From Candidatus Borkfalkia excrementavium (GTDB lineage Bacteria > Bacillota > Clostridia > Christensenellales > Borkfalkiaceae): a DNA stretch of 64,000 bases. Below, piece by piece: positions 41,795 to 52,581 of this stretch. Each line of letters starts with the position of its first letter. Position 1 is the stretch's first letter. The stretch is taken from NCBI GenBank assembly GCA_019115945.1, contig DXCO01000035.1:54353-118352 (forward strand). The letters run 5' to 3'. The notes under the pieces were generated by a model that was not told the DNA's origin, ran no database searches, and worked only from the letters and a program-made list of their open reading frames with translations. The translations under genes were made by a program, and so were the position numbers.

Positions 41795-42888
41795 CGCGCA
41801 GGGCGGAAAAAATTACGGATACAGTGCTTCTTATCCTTTCCTTTTTGCTCGGGATTGCCGTCGTTTGGCTGGGGTTCGTGCGCTGTTGGCGGTCGGTCGA
41901 TTCGGCTCTGCTGATCGTTTTATTGTTTTTGTGCGGTGCCTTTTCGAGCATTGTTTGTTCGGCATTTCATGAACTCGGGCATTTGATCTTCGGTGCGCTT
42001 TGCGGGTTTCGCTTTATATCCGTGCATATCGGGCCGTTGAAAATATATCGGAAGGGAAATAAAATTTCCTGCGCCTTTTATAAGATGTCTTCGGACGTTG
42101 CCGGCGTTGCGGAGATGGTCCCCGAGCGGACGGATGGACTGTGCCGGAAAACTGCTTTATTCATTTGCGGGGGACTGCTGTTTTCTCTCTTGTTTTTTGC
42201 GGGTACGGCGGTGGCTTTGGGACTGTTCAGAAGTATCCCCGTATGGGTGTATCTGCTGGTTTGTACCTCGCTCCCGTATGCGTTTTATCTGTTCTTCCGC
42301 AATCTGATCCCGTTCGAGGGGACGGACGGCGCATTTTTATTCGGACTTCTGAAAAGGGAAGATTCCTCCGCCGTCGCGCTCGATCTTCTCGCGATCGAAA
42401 GTTTTTTATATCGTGGCTATACCCCCTCGGAGATCCCCGCAGAATATTTTTTCAGCCTTCCGCAACTGCCCGAAGACGATTTGAATTTTATTCTGCTCAC
42501 CGTCTATCGGCTCGCCTATTATCAGGACGGAGGAGATGTGCAGGGTATGATCGCGGCATGCAATCGCCTTCGGGACCTTCTCGATTATGTGCCCGACTGT
42601 TATTTCCCTCAGGTCGCTTCCGAAGTGCTGTTTACCGAATGTCTGATCGCGGGAGGCGAGATCGTTGCGAAGGAGATGTTTCCCTCACTCAACAAGTTGC
42701 TGAAAAGGGAAAAACTGCCTCATTCACATCGCATTTTATCCGCATATGAGTTGTATATCAACGAAGACGTCGTTTCGGCGCTCAGCGAGTTGGAGGCGGC
42801 CGAAGAGGAGGCGGAAGAATGTCCTTTGAGCGGTATGAAAAAATACGAGAAAAAATTGCTCGCACACATCCGCGCGGACATGGCGTAA
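41791..42888 (+). CDS. Site-2 protease-like (M50-type) membrane protein
   Basis: Four or more TM; AFHELGHLIFGALCGF (HExxH) plus NLIPFEGTDGAFLFG (NxxPxxxxDG-like second motif). Confidence 0.7.
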   Translation: MTRRAEKITDTVLLILSFLLGIAVVWLGFVRCWRSVDSALLIVLLFLCGAFSSIVCSAFHELGHLIFGALCGFRFISVHIGPLKIYRKGNKISCAFYKMSSDVAGVAEMVPERTDGLCRKTALFICGGLLFSLLFFAGTAVALGLFRSIPVWVYLLVCTSLPYAFYLFFRNLIPFEGTDGAFLFGLLKREDSSAVALDLLAIESFLYRGYTPSEIPAEYFFSLPQLPEDDLNFILLTVYRLAYYQDGGDVQGMIAACNRLRDLLDYVPDCYFPQVASEVLFTECLIAGGEIVAKEMFPSLNKLLKREKLPHSHRILSAYELYINEDVVSALSELEAAEEEAEECPLSGMKKYEKKLLAHIRADMA

Positions 42889-42906
42889 ATATTCTGACAA
42901 TAAAGC

Positions 42907-42939
42907 AAAAACGGAGGAGCGTTTCGCCCTCCGTTTTTT
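42907..42939. terminator. Terminator between convergent M50-like gene and the small CxxC gene
   Basis: aaaaACGGAGGagcgtttcgCCCTCCGTtttttg. Confidence 0.75.
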
Positions 42940-42941
42940 GT

Positions 42942-43097
42942 TCAGGATAATCTATTCAAAAAGCCGTAGCAATCGGGGCAGACATCGCCCGCGTGATTTT
43001 TACATTCTTCGCAGAGAAAAGTGCCGCATTCGCTGCAAACGTAGACGGATGCGATGTCGCATTCCTTTCCGCATTTGCCGCAGTTCAATTTTTTCAT
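42942..43097 (-). CDS. 51-aa zinc-ribbon-like protein with four CxxC motifs (absent from supplied ORF track)
   Basis: Translation of minus strand: MKKLNCGKCGKECDIASVYVCSECGTFLCEECKNHAGDVCPDCYGFLNRLS; SD GGAGGT 8 nt upstream of ATG. Confidence 0.75.
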   Translation of the reverse strand: MKKLNCGKCGKECDIASVYVCSECGTFLCEECKNHAGDVCPDCYGFLNRLS

Positions 43098-43373
43098 GTC
43101 AAAAGACCTCCGGTTTGTTTTTTAAAAGATTGCGCAAAAAAGGATTTTTTATTCGCGCGCATTTTTCATGAAATGAATTTCTGAAAAGCGGTGCTTTTAC
43201 CCTATGGTCGATTTTTCGGGCCGTAGAGGCGTTTTTAAGGGGCTTATACGCGATTGCTTCCTATATAAATTGTGAAATCGGCGGCAAATCGCTTTCTTTT
43301 TTTGCCCTTTTATGGTATAATTATCTTAATCTTTACAGGCGCCGTGCGCGTCGATTATATCAGGAGAATTTCT

Positions 43374-45281
43374 ATGGCAGAAAAAGTTCAGGGCGAATAT
43401 GGCGAAGAGCAAATACAGGTTCTGGAAGGTCTGGAGCCGGTCAGAAAACGCCCGGGCATGTATATCGGATCTACGGACGAACGCGGGCTTCATCATCTCG
43501 TGCAGGAAATCGTCGATAACTCTATCGATGAAGCGCTTGCCGGCTATTGCGATACGATCCGCGTCAAGATCAATAAAGACGGCTCGTGTACCGTCACCGA
43601 CAACGGGCGGGGGATCCCCACGGGGATCCACCATAAAGAAGGGGTTTCTTCGGTCGAACTCGTGCTGACGAAACTGCATGCCGGCGGCAAGTTCGGGGGC
43701 GGAGGATATAAAATTTCGGGCGGCCTGCACGGTGTGGGGCTCTCGGTCGTAAACGCGCTTTCCGAATGGCTGGAAGTGGAGGTTTGCCAGAACGGGCACG
43801 TCTATAAACAGGTCTACAACAGGGGCGTTCCTCAACGCGCGCTGGCGATCGTGGGAGACACGGACAAGACGGGTACGCAGGTGACCTTTTATCCGGATAG
43901 CGAGATCTTCGAAACGACTGTCTTTAATTATGACAATCTGAAAGTGCGGCTTCGCGAACTTGCCTATCTGAACAAGGGGCTCACGATTTCTATTGAAGAC
44001 GACCGCGAGGAAAAGCCTAAATTCGATGAATTCCATTACGAGGGCGGCATTCTGCATTTCGTAGAAGATCTGAACAAAAATAAAGAGGTCCTGTTCGACG
44101 CGCCGCTTTATTTTGAAGAGATGCAGGCGGACAGCGGGATCGAGGTCGCGATTCAATATAACGACGGATATAACGAACTCATCATGAGTTATGCGAACAA
44201 TATCCATACCGAAGAGGGCGGTACGCATCTGGACGGATTCAAAGCCGCGCTGACGAAGGTGATCAACGATGCCGGCCATAAACTGAATATTTTGAAAGAA
44301 AACGATAAATTGTCCGGCGAAGACGTCCGCGAGGGGATCACGGCGATCGTTTCCGTCAAATTGACCGAGCCGCAGTTTGAAGGGCAGACAAAGACGAAAC
44401 TGGGAAACAGTTTCATGCGCTCGTTTGTGCAGAAGGCCACGGTCGAACATTTGGGCACGTATCTTGAAGAAAATCCCGCAAAAGCGAGGGAACTTGTTCT
44501 CCGCTGTGTGACGGCGCAAAAGGCGCGAGACGCTGCCAGAAACGCGCGGGAACTGACTCGCCGCAAGGGCGTTCTGGAAAGTACGACTCTTCCCGGAAAA
44601 CTTGCGGACTGCAGCGAAAAGCGAGCGGAACTTTGCGAAATTTATATCGTCGAGGGAGACAGTGCGGGCGGCACGGCGAAACAGGGCCGCGACAGGCGCT
44701 TTCAGGCGATTCTGCCCCTGCGCGGCAAGATCTTGAACGTGGAAAAAGCGCGTTTGAACCGCGTGCTCGAAAATGAAGAGATCAAGAGCATGATCACCGC
44801 TTTCGGATGCGGGATTTCCGATGACTTTGACGAGAGCAAACTCCGTTACGACCGCATCATCTGTATGACGGATGCCGATGTAGACGGAAGCCATATCCGC
44901 ATTCTGTTGCTGACTTTCTTTTTCCGCTTTATGCGCCCGCTGATCGCAAACGGGCATGTATATATCGCCCAGCCTCCGCTATACAAAGCGACGAGGGGCA
45001 AGGAAGAAAAATATATGTATTCGGATGCCGAACTTGAAGAATACAGAAATTCAAATCCCGGTAAATTCGAATTGCAGCGCTATAAGGGCCTCGGCGAAAT
45101 GAACAAAGAGCAACTTTGGGACACGACGATGAACCCCGCAACGCGGACGCTTCTCCGCGTCAATATGAAAGATGCGGTCGAGGCGGACGAGATGTTTTCC
45201 CTTCTCATGGGCGAAAAGCCTGAACTCAGAAGGCAATTCATTGAAGAAAACGCGAAACTTGTCGCGGAACTTGATATTTAA
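43374..45281 (+). CDS. gyrB: DNA gyrase subunit B
   Basis: [69 protein letters not shown]; start at [10 protein letters not shown]. Confidence 0.96.
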   Translation: MAEKVQGEYGEEQIQVLEGLEPVRKRPGMYIGSTDERGLHHLVQEIVDNSIDEALAGYCDTIRVKINKDGSCTVTDNGRGIPTGIHHKEGVSSVELVLTKLHAGGKFGGGGYKISGGLHGVGLSVVNALSEWLEVEVCQNGHVYKQVYNRGVPQRALAIVGDTDKTGTQVTFYPDSEIFETTVFNYDNLKVRLRELAYLNKGLTISIEDDREEKPKFDEFHYEGGILHFVEDLNKNKEVLFDAPLYFEEMQADSGIEVAIQYNDGYNELIMSYANNIHTEEGGTHLDGFKAALTKVINDAGHKLNILKENDKLSGEDVREGITAIVSVKLTEPQFEGQTKTKLGNSFMRSFVQKATVEHLGTYLEENPAKARELVLRCVTAQKARDAARNARELTRRKGVLESTTLPGKLADCSEKRAELCEIYIVEGDSAGGTAKQGRDRRFQAILPLRGKILNVEKARLNRVLENEEIKSMITAFGCGISDDFDESKLRYDRIICMTDADVDGSHIRILLLTFFFRFMRPLIANGHVYIAQPPLYKATRGKEEKYMYSDAELEEYRNSNPGKFELQRYKGLGEMNKEQLWDTTMNPATRTLLRVNMKDAVEADEMFSLLMGEKPELRRQFIEENAKLVAELDI

Positions 45282-45292
45282 GGGGTACAGGT

Positions 45293-47890
45293 ATGGCCAA
45301 AAAAGAGACGAGTCCCGAACTTACTGAAGAGTTCAAAAAGACGCTCGCAATGACAAATATGCTCGACGTCGAAGTGGACGACGAGTTGAAAAAATCTTTT
45401 ATCGCGTATGCGATGGCGGTCAACGTCAGCCGTGCGATCCCGGACGTGCGCGACGGATTGAAGCCCGTGCACAGGCGTATCTTGTATTCCATGCACGAAA
45501 TGGGGCTGTACAACGATAAGGCGTACAGAAAATGCGCGAGGATCGTCGGCGACGTGCTCGGTAAATATCATCCGCACGGCGATTTTGCCGTTTACGATGC
45601 GCTGGTTCGCCTTGCGCAGGACTTCACCATCAATTTCCCTTTGGTAGACGGGCACGGGAACTTCGGTTCCGTTGACGGCGATCCTCCCGCAGCGATGCGT
45701 TATACGGAAGCGAGGATGTCGAAACTTGCGGCAGAAATGCTGCGCGATCTCGACAAAGAGACGGTAGACTATTATCCTACGTTTGACGACACGGGGATGC
45801 AGCCTTGCGTTTTGCCCTCGCGCTTTCCGAACCTTTTGGTCAACGGGAGCGACGGCATCGCGGTCGGTATGGCAACAAATATACCTCCGCATAATCTTTC
45901 GGAAGTGATCGGCGCGGTGATTGCGCAGATGGAAAATCCTGAGATCACGATCGAAGAATTGATGGAATACGTTCCGGCGCCCGATTTCCCGACGGGGGCG
46001 ATCCTGATGGGCCGGGCGGGGATCAAGAGGGCATACCGTACGGGGCGCGGCAACTACATCCTGCGCGCGAAATGTGAAATCGAAGATTATACTTCCAATA
46101 ATACGACCCGTACGCGCATCATCGTTACGGAGATCCCTTATCAGGTCAATAAAGCGCGCCTGATCGAAAACATCGCGGATCTGGTCAAAGATAAGCGAGT
46201 GGAAGGTATTTCCGACATTCGCGAAGAATCGGACAGAGACGGCATGCGCATCGTGATAGAACTTAAAAAAGATGCCAATGCGCAGGTCGTGCTCAATACG
46301 CTGTATAAACATACGCAGTTGCAGACTTCCAACGGGATCACGCTTCTGGCGCTTGTGGACGGAGAACCGAAGGTCCTGAACCTGAAAGAATGCATCCATT
46401 ATTACATCCTGCATCAGGAAGACGTCATCGTCCGCCGCACGAGGTTTGATCTGAATAAGGCGGAAGAGAGGGCGCATATCGTATCCGGCCTCGTTCTTGC
46501 GCTCGCGAACATCGATGAAGTGATTGCAATCATCAAGCAATCCGCCGATAAATTTGTGGCGATCGAAAAACTGACAAAAAGTTTTGAATTGTCCGAAAAA
46601 CAGGCGAATGCGATTTTGGAAATGCGCCTGCAGCGCCTCACTTCGCTGGAAGTAGAAAAACTGCAGGAAGAATTGGCGGAACTTGAAAAGACGATTGCCG
46701 ATCTGAAAGATATTCTCGAGCACGAGCATCGCGTACTTGAGATCATTAAGGCAGATCTGCTTACCATCAAAGAAAAATATCCCAGCGAAAGAAAGACGGA
46801 ACTTTCCTACGATTACGGCGAGATCGATATTGAAGATCTCATCGAAAAGGAAGATATCGTCATCACGATGACGCATTCGGGATATATCAAGCGCCAGCCC
46901 GTATCCGAATATAAGGCACAGCGCCGCGGCGGCATGGGCATCACGGCGCACAAGCCGAAAGACGAGGATTTTGTCGAAAAGTTATTTATATCCTCCACGC
47001 ACGACAATATTCTGTTCTTTTCCAGTTTCGGCAAAGTGTATTCCATCAAGGGCTATGAAATTCCGGAAGCCCAGCGCCAGGCGCGAGGCCGCGCGATCGT
47101 GAATCTTTTGCAGATCGATCAGGAGGAAAAGATTACGGCGGTCATCCCTCTTGCCGAGAATACGGAAGGATACATCGCCATGGCCACGCGAAAAGGACTC
47201 ATTAAAAAGACGGCGCTTGAAGAATTTTCAAATATCCGTAAGGTCGGTAAGATAGCGATCAAGATCACCGAAGGCGACGAATTGATCTCCGTCCAGTTTA
47301 CGACGGGAGACGACGAACTGATCATTGCGTCCAAAGAGGGCAAGTGCATCCGATTCAGCGAAAAGGATGTACGTCCGATGGGGCGCGACACGCAGGGTGT
47401 CCGCGCGATGAATCTCGGCAAAGACGACTATCTCGTCGATATGCTCGTCATCAAGGAGGGGTGCGAAATTCTGACGCTTACCTCCAACGGTTACGGCAAG
47501 AGATCGGATATCGAGGATTACCGTCTGCAGGGCAGAGCGGGTAAAGGCATCAAAGCGGGTGTATTCAACGAAAAGACGGGCTGGCTCGTCAACCTGAAGA
47601 TCGTCAGTGAAGATGAAGATCTGATGATCATTTCCAACAACGGCACGATCATCCGCATGCACGTTTCCGACATATCCAAGATCGGCAGAAACACGCAGGG
47701 CGTTCGCGTTATGAGGCTGAAAGATTCGACGGTAGCGACTGTGGCCGTTGCGCCGAGAGAGGAAGAAGAGCAGGAAGAGGGGGCGGACGATTCGGTCGCT
47801 TCGGATCCGGAAACGCCCGCGGAAGAAGGCCCCGAAATATCGGAAGATCAGGCGGTTGATGCCGCAGAGGATCCGGAACAGAGATCTTAA
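45293..47890 (+). CDS. gyrA: DNA gyrase subunit A
   Basis: SYAMAV-type N-terminus, [38 protein letters not shown] GyrA-box-like QAQRRGG; acidic C-terminal tail. Confidence 0.96.
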   Translation: MAKKETSPELTEEFKKTLAMTNMLDVEVDDELKKSFIAYAMAVNVSRAIPDVRDGLKPVHRRILYSMHEMGLYNDKAYRKCARIVGDVLGKYHPHGDFAVYDALVRLAQDFTINFPLVDGHGNFGSVDGDPPAAMRYTEARMSKLAAEMLRDLDKETVDYYPTFDDTGMQPCVLPSRFPNLLVNGSDGIAVGMATNIPPHNLSEVIGAVIAQMENPEITIEELMEYVPAPDFPTGAILMGRAGIKRAYRTGRGNYILRAKCEIEDYTSNNTTRTRIIVTEIPYQVNKARLIENIADLVKDKRVEGISDIREESDRDGMRIVIELKKDANAQVVLNTLYKHTQLQTSNGITLLALVDGEPKVLNLKECIHYYILHQEDVIVRRTRFDLNKAEERAHIVSGLVLALANIDEVIAIIKQSADKFVAIEKLTKSFELSEKQANAILEMRLQRLTSLEVEKLQEELAELEKTIADLKDILEHEHRVLEIIKADLLTIKEKYPSERKTELSYDYGEIDIEDLIEKEDIVITMTHSGYIKRQPVSEYKAQRRGGMGITAHKPKDEDFVEKLFISSTHDNILFFSSFGKVYSIKGYEIPEAQRQARGRAIVNLLQIDQEEKITAVIPLAENTEGYIAMATRKGLIKKTALEEFSNIRKVGKIAIKITEGDELISVQFTTGDDELIIASKEGKCIRFSEKDVRPMGRDTQGVRAMNLGKDDYLVDMLVIKEGCEILTLTSNGYGKRSDIEDYRLQGRAGKGIKAGVFNEKTGWLVNLKIVSEDEDLMIISNNGTIIRMHVSDISKIGRNTQGVRVMRLKDSTVATVAVAPREEEEQEEGADDSVASDPETPAEEGPEISEDQAVDAAEDPEQRS

Positions 47891-47913
47891 AACAGAGCGA
47901 TCAATTTTCAAAA

Positions 47914-47943
47914 GGCTGTCGGACTCATCCGACAGCCTTTTGC
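47914..47943 (+). terminator. gyrA terminator
   Basis: aaAAGGCTGTCGGactcatCCGACAGCCTTTtgc. Confidence 0.75.
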
Positions 47944-47962
47944 ATAAACGATTGACACAATA

Positions 47963-47995
47963 AAAAACCCCGCGTTTGCGCGAGGTTTTTTATAT
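47963..47995. terminator. Second hairpin terminator downstream of gyrA
   Basis: aaaaaACCCCGCGtttgCGCGAGGTtttttat. Confidence 0.7.
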
Positions 47996-48025
47996 TTTTG
48001 GTCAACTTTCGGATCGTTTGTCTAA

Positions 48026-48072
48026 ATTTATATAAGTTTATATAAGTTTATATAAGTTTATATAAGTTTATT
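48026..48072. repeat. 10-bp tandem repeat (TATAAGTTTA)n
   Basis: Four exact tandem units at 48031-48070 with partial flanking unit, between two convergent genes. Confidence 0.95.
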
Positions 48073-48088
48073 AAGCGATGTCATTTGA

Positions 48089-50842
48089 TCATATCCGTTT
48101 TTTCTCGGAAGATTTATTCAGTTTGTCCGTGATCCGAAGCAGCACGCCCGATAGCGGTATGCACAGCATGATGATCAGCAGGACATACATGATTTGTACG
48201 AATCCGAGAGGGGTATGATTTTTCTCAATGAATATATCCGGCAGCAATGTCAGCCCGATCAGGCTGATCGCGAACATGGCGATAAACAGGATCGCGCGGA
48301 AAAAGTTGAAAGGCTGGCAGACTCTGTACAACATGATCAGCCCCGCAAACGAGATGAGATAGACGGATATCGTCGTATAATATTCGTCGAAATAGTCGGG
48401 CTGAAAGTGCGCAATGATACTTGTGCTCTGTACCGCAAGAACGAGAATGATCGCGCCCGGCACGGCCCGGCTCAACACGAATGACAGAAATTTCCCGCTG
48501 ACTCTGTTTGTATTCGGCTGCAGAGAGAGGAAAAAAGTGGGAATGCCGATTACGAAGAATTCCAAAATCAGCATATTGCTCGTCACAAACGGATACATGG
48601 TTCCCGTAATGATGGAAATGAGTGCAAACACCGTCGTAAACAAAGTTTTCATCAGATAAAGGGAGGAAGAGTTCTGGATATTATTGATCACCCTCCTTCC
48701 TTCGAATACGACTTTGGGCATCGAGGCGAAATTGTTGTCCGTCAGAACGATGTGGCTGACGTTTTTGGCCGCTTCGCTGCCGGACATTACGGTCACCGCA
48801 CAATCTGCCTCTTTCAGAGCGAGTATGTCGTTGACGCCGTCGCCCGTCATGGCGACGGTATTGCCCTCCGATTTGATCGCCTTCACAAGGATGGCCTTCT
48901 GCTCGGGCGTCACGCGGCCGAAAACAGTATATTTGTTCGCGATGGCCGCAACTTCTTTTTCATTCAGTCCTTCCAGAGAAATATATTTATCGGCATTGAC
49001 CACGCCGACCCGCCTGGCGACTTCGGATACCGTAACCGGATTATCGCCCGAGATGATTTTGATTTCGACGTCATTGTCTTTGAACCAGCGGATCGTCTGG
49101 ATCGCATCTTCGCGTATATTGTCAGCAATGGAAATGATCGCAAGAGGTTTTAGTCCTGACGGCAGTTTATCGCCGTTTAGTTGGCCGCCCGAGAGCGCCA
49201 CGACAAGCACTCTGAGGCCCATGGAAGCGTACTGATTTATGATTTTATTGAGTTTTTCGGGGATGTTGCCCAAGACGAATTCCGGCGCGCCGACTACGAC
49301 CGTGCCGATTTTTTCAAAAGTTACGGCCGAAAGTTTCCGCTTTGAAGAAAAGGGCAGCGTTTTGATCGCTTTCAGCGCATTGCTGTGCCCGAAATAGTTA
49401 TACAGCGCGATAGAGGTCTGGTTATTGTCATCCAACGAGTGCAGGTAGGAGCCGACGATCTCATTGACGGAAAATTCCGTGGGGTTGTTCAGCAGCATAC
49501 AGTCGTTGACCTTCATGCGTCCGTCCGTGATCGTGCCCGTCTTGTCAAGGCAAAGCACATTGACGCGCGCGAGCATTTCCAGTGAATAGAGGTCCTGCAC
49601 GAGCGTATTATGCGTCATAAGCCGTAAAATCCCCATGGTAAGGGCAAGGCTTGTCAGCAGCAGCATTCCCGAAGGGATCATGCCGATCACGACGCTCACC
49701 GTCTTTTGAATGGCGTTGTCAAGTTGCGGGATGTTGATCACGGAAGGATCGTATGTGCGCCAGTTGACGATAAACATGAAGATGGATATGGGGATGATCA
49801 GAATGCCGACAATGGAGATGATGAGTTTGGTCGAACGCATCAATTCCGAGTTCGGCTTTTTATATTTTTTTGCCTTTGCGGAGAGCGAGTTGAGGTAAGT
49901 CGCTTTGCCCACCTTGTCTGCACGGGCCTTGCATGAGCCGCTCGAAATAAAACTGCCCGCATAGAGAAGATCGCCGGGTTCCTTTTTGACGGGAACGGAC
50001 TCTCCCGTAAGCAGCGATTCGTTGACCTCCACAAAGCCGTCGCAGAGGATACAGTCAGCGGGGATCTGATTGCCGAGAGACAAAACGACGATATCGTCGA
50101 GCACGATCTCCTTTGACGGTATGTCTATGGTTTCTCCGTTTCGGATGACTTTGACGGTCGGAACGGTCAGCAATGACAGTTTATCCATTTTCCGCTTTGC
50201 CTTGATTTCCATGGCAATACCGAAAAACAAGTTCGCTGCAAAGATAACGACGAACAGGAATTGCGAGATAGGGGCCTTCGCGTAAATGAGGGCGATCGCC
50301 GCGAGGACGCAGAGCAGGTTGAAGAACGTACACAGGTTGCCTACGAAAATACTCGCATACGATTTGGAATATTTCTGATTTACGTCATTAAAGAGGAATT
50401 GCGAAAAGCGTTCGTTGACCTGCGCAGCGGAAAGGCCGCTGTTCACGTCGGGGGTATATCTTGTTACCGAACCGTATGAAGGAACAGCGGTTTTCTTTTT
50501 CTTGAATTGTTTTTTTATGGCGTCCATATCCGGTTGAGCCGACTCTTCTTCCGCCGCAATGTTTTCAGCCAGTTTTTGCTTCACGTATGTTTCTACGGCG
50601 ACGGGTTTTTCGGCCGGTTTCCGGTTTTGGGGCGTTTGCGCAGCGTCGTTGCCCGTTTTGGTTCTTGCCGATTGCTTAGACGAAGCGGATGCGCGAGAAG
50701 AAGAGGCCTTTTCGGATGAAATGCCGGTTTCCCCGCTTTCTGTAGAAACAGTTTTGCGGGGTGCCCTGACGGCCTTTTGGCGTACAGTATCGCTTTGCCG
50801 GTTATCCGGCTTGTTTTCGGATGATTCTCTCTTTTCAGACAT
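48089..50842 (-). CDS. Cation-translocating P-type ATPase with disordered N-terminal extension
   Basis: DKTGTITDGRMKV, LTGESVPVKKEPG, MTGDGVNDILALKEADCAV; about 110 aa Ser/Lys/Ala-rich N-terminus. Confidence 0.93.
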   Translation of the reverse strand: MSEKRESSENKPDNRQSDTVRQKAVRAPRKTVSTESGETGISSEKASSSRASASSKQSARTKTGNDAAQTPQNRKPAEKPVAVETYVKQKLAENIAAEEESAQPDMDAIKKQFKKKKTAVPSYGSVTRYTPDVNSGLSAAQVNERFSQFLFNDVNQKYSKSYASIFVGNLCTFFNLLCVLAAIALIYAKAPISQFLFVVIFAANLFFGIAMEIKAKRKMDKLSLLTVPTVKVIRNGETIDIPSKEIVLDDIVVLSLGNQIPADCILCDGFVEVNESLLTGESVPVKKEPGDLLYAGSFISSGSCKARADKVGKATYLNSLSAKAKKYKKPNSELMRSTKLIISIVGILIIPISIFMFIVNWRTYDPSVINIPQLDNAIQKTVSVVIGMIPSGMLLLTSLALTMGILRLMTHNTLVQDLYSLEMLARVNVLCLDKTGTITDGRMKVNDCMLLNNPTEFSVNEIVGSYLHSLDDNNQTSIALYNYFGHSNALKAIKTLPFSSKRKLSAVTFEKIGTVVVGAPEFVLGNIPEKLNKIINQYASMGLRVLVVALSGGQLNGDKLPSGLKPLAIISIADNIREDAIQTIRWFKDNDVEIKIISGDNPVTVSEVARRVGVVNADKYISLEGLNEKEVAAIANKYTVFGRVTPEQKAILVKAIKSEGNTVAMTGDGVNDILALKEADCAVTVMSGSEAAKNVSHIVLTDNNFASMPKVVFEGRRVINNIQNSSSLYLMKTLFTTVFALISIITGTMYPFVTSNMLILEFFVIGIPTFFLSLQPNTNRVSGKFLSFVLSRAVPGAIILVLAVQSTSIIAHFQPDYFDEYYTTISVYLISFAGLIMLYRVCQPFNFFRAILFIAMFAISLIGLTLLPDIFIEKNHTPLGFVQIMYVLLIIMLCIPLSGVLLRITDKLNKSSEKKRI

Positions 50843-51046
50843 TTTCTACGCTTTCCTTCTCTGACTATTTGATCAATATTATTATACCATAAAAGGCTTT
50901 GGATTACAAATATTTTCAATTTATATTTATATGAAAGGGGAATTTATTAAATTCCGTTGCAGATTTGCCAAAACAGCGCTGATTTTATTGCAAAAAGCAG
51001 GTTTTTGGGGTAAAATAATAGGGAACAAAAACGGAGGCAAAATAGG

Positions 51047-52333
51047 ATGATCGATATCAATCTGCTCAGAAACAATCCCGACCTTGTACGGGAAAATATC
51101 AGAAAGAAGTTTCAGGATAAAAAACTTCCTCTCGTCGACGAAATCCTCGGGTTGGACGCGAAAAAGCGCGAATTGCAAAAAGAGGGAGATGCCCTTCGCG
51201 CAAAGCGCAACGCGGTCAGCGCGGAGATCGGAAAATTCATGAAGGAAAAGCGTAAAGAAGACGCGGAAAAGGCAAAGGCGGAAGTCGTCGCCGTCAACGA
51301 ACGCATCGCGGAGATCGAAAGGGAAGCGGAAGAAGTTTCTTCCAGACTGAAACAGGATATGATGTCCATCCCGAATATCATTGCCGACGATGTGCCGATC
51401 GGAAAAGATGATTCCCAGAATGTGGAGCGCCGTCGTTTTCTCGAGCCTGCAGAAAAGCCTTTCGAGGTTCCTTATCATATGGATATCCTCGATAAGTTGG
51501 GCGGGATCGATATCGACAGTGCCCGCCGTACCAGCGGGCAGGGATTCTATTACCTGATCGGCGACGTGGCGCGGCTTCATTCCGCAGTCTTGACGTATGC
51601 TCGCGATTTCATGATCGATAAAGGATTTACGTATGTGATCCCTCCCTTTATGATTCGCAGCGATGTAGTTTCCGGCGTCATGTCCTTTGAAGAAATGGAC
51701 GGGATGATGTATAAGATCGAGGGGGAAGACCTCTATCTGATCGGTACGAGCGAGCATTCAATGATCGGCAGGTTCATGAATACGGTCCTCGATGCGGATG
51801 CGTTGCCGCTCACGCTGACGAGTTATTCTCCCTGTTTCCGCAAGGAAAAGGGTGCGCACGGCATAGAGGAAAGGGGGATCTACCGCATCCATCAGTTTGA
51901 AAAACAGGAGATGATCGTCATTTGCAAACCGGAAGAGAGCAGCGACTGGTTTGAAAAATTGTACTCGTATACCGTCGAGTTGTTTGTGTCCATGAACATC
52001 CCCGTACGTACTTTGGAGTGTTGCTCGGGCGACCTTGCAGATCTTAAATATAAGAGCATTGACGTGGAGGCGTGGAGCCCCCGACAGAAAAAATATTTCG
52101 AAGTGGGCAGTTGTTCCAATCTGACGGATGCGCAGGCGCGCAGACTCGGGATCCGTTATAAGACGGAAAAGGGGAACGTATTCGCCCATACGCTGAACAA
52201 TACTGTCGTCGCTCCTCCGAGAATGTTGATCGCCCTTTTGGAAAATCATCTCAACGAGGACGGGAGCGTGAATATTCCGGAAGTCCTCCAAAAATATATG
52301 GGCGGAAAAAGTATCATTCTTCCGAAAAAGTAA
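51047..52333 (+). CDS. serS: Seryl-tRNA synthetase
   Basis: MIDINLLRNNPDLVRENIRKK, coiled-coil arm, class II motifs (CFRKEKGAHGIEERGIYRIHQFEKQEM). Confidence 0.96.
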   Translation: MIDINLLRNNPDLVRENIRKKFQDKKLPLVDEILGLDAKKRELQKEGDALRAKRNAVSAEIGKFMKEKRKEDAEKAKAEVVAVNERIAEIEREAEEVSSRLKQDMMSIPNIIADDVPIGKDDSQNVERRRFLEPAEKPFEVPYHMDILDKLGGIDIDSARRTSGQGFYYLIGDVARLHSAVLTYARDFMIDKGFTYVIPPFMIRSDVVSGVMSFEEMDGMMYKIEGEDLYLIGTSEHSMIGRFMNTVLDADALPLTLTSYSPCFRKEKGAHGIEERGIYRIHQFEKQEMIVICKPEESSDWFEKLYSYTVELFVSMNIPVRTLECCSGDLADLKYKSIDVEAWSPRQKKYFEVGSCSNLTDAQARRLGIRYKTEKGNVFAHTLNNTVVAPPRMLIALLENHLNEDGSVNIPEVLQKYMGGKSIILPKK

Positions 52334-52456
52334 AAATAAAATGAAGAACAGAACGGGCGCCGGATCGTACAGGCGCCCGTCTGATAATTTTAGCAAACGC
52401 TCTGAAAAATGTTTGCTTTTTTCAGAAAAATATTGTATCATATTAAAAGTTGAAAT

Positions 52457-52531
52457 GCTTCCGTAGTTAAATGGATATAACAGCCCCCTCCTAAGGGGCC
52501 GTTGTGGGTTCGATTCCCGCCGGGAGTACCA
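52457..52531 (+). tRNA. tRNA-Arg (anticodon CCT)
   Basis: Full cloverleaf foldable; anticodon arm GCCCC-CTCCTAA-GGGGC, T-arm GTGGG-TTCGATT-CCCGC, encoded CCA. Confidence 0.95.
52513..52531. repeat. att-like direct repeat, copy 1 (3' end of tRNA-Arg)
   Basis: ATTCCCGCCGGGAGTACCA, identical to 54133..54151. Confidence 0.92.
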
Positions 52532-52581
52532 AAAAACCGCTTGATTGAAAATAAAAATCAAGCGGTTTTTCTATGCCTTTT

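Noticed and set aside
43326-44957. 543-aa minus-strand ORF opposite gyrB
   Set aside because: Shadow ORF of gyrB codon usage; no recognisable domain.
45278-46951. 557-aa minus-strand ORF opposite gyrA
   Set aside because: Shadow ORF of gyrA; no motif and no intergenic promoter.
48026-48072. Possible CRISPR array
   Set aside because: Units are 10 bp with no spacers, and there are no cas genes in the window; this is a simple tandem repeat.
51000-51046. T-box upstream of serS
   Set aside because: Upstream region lacks the T-box core (TGGNACCGCG) and specifier features.
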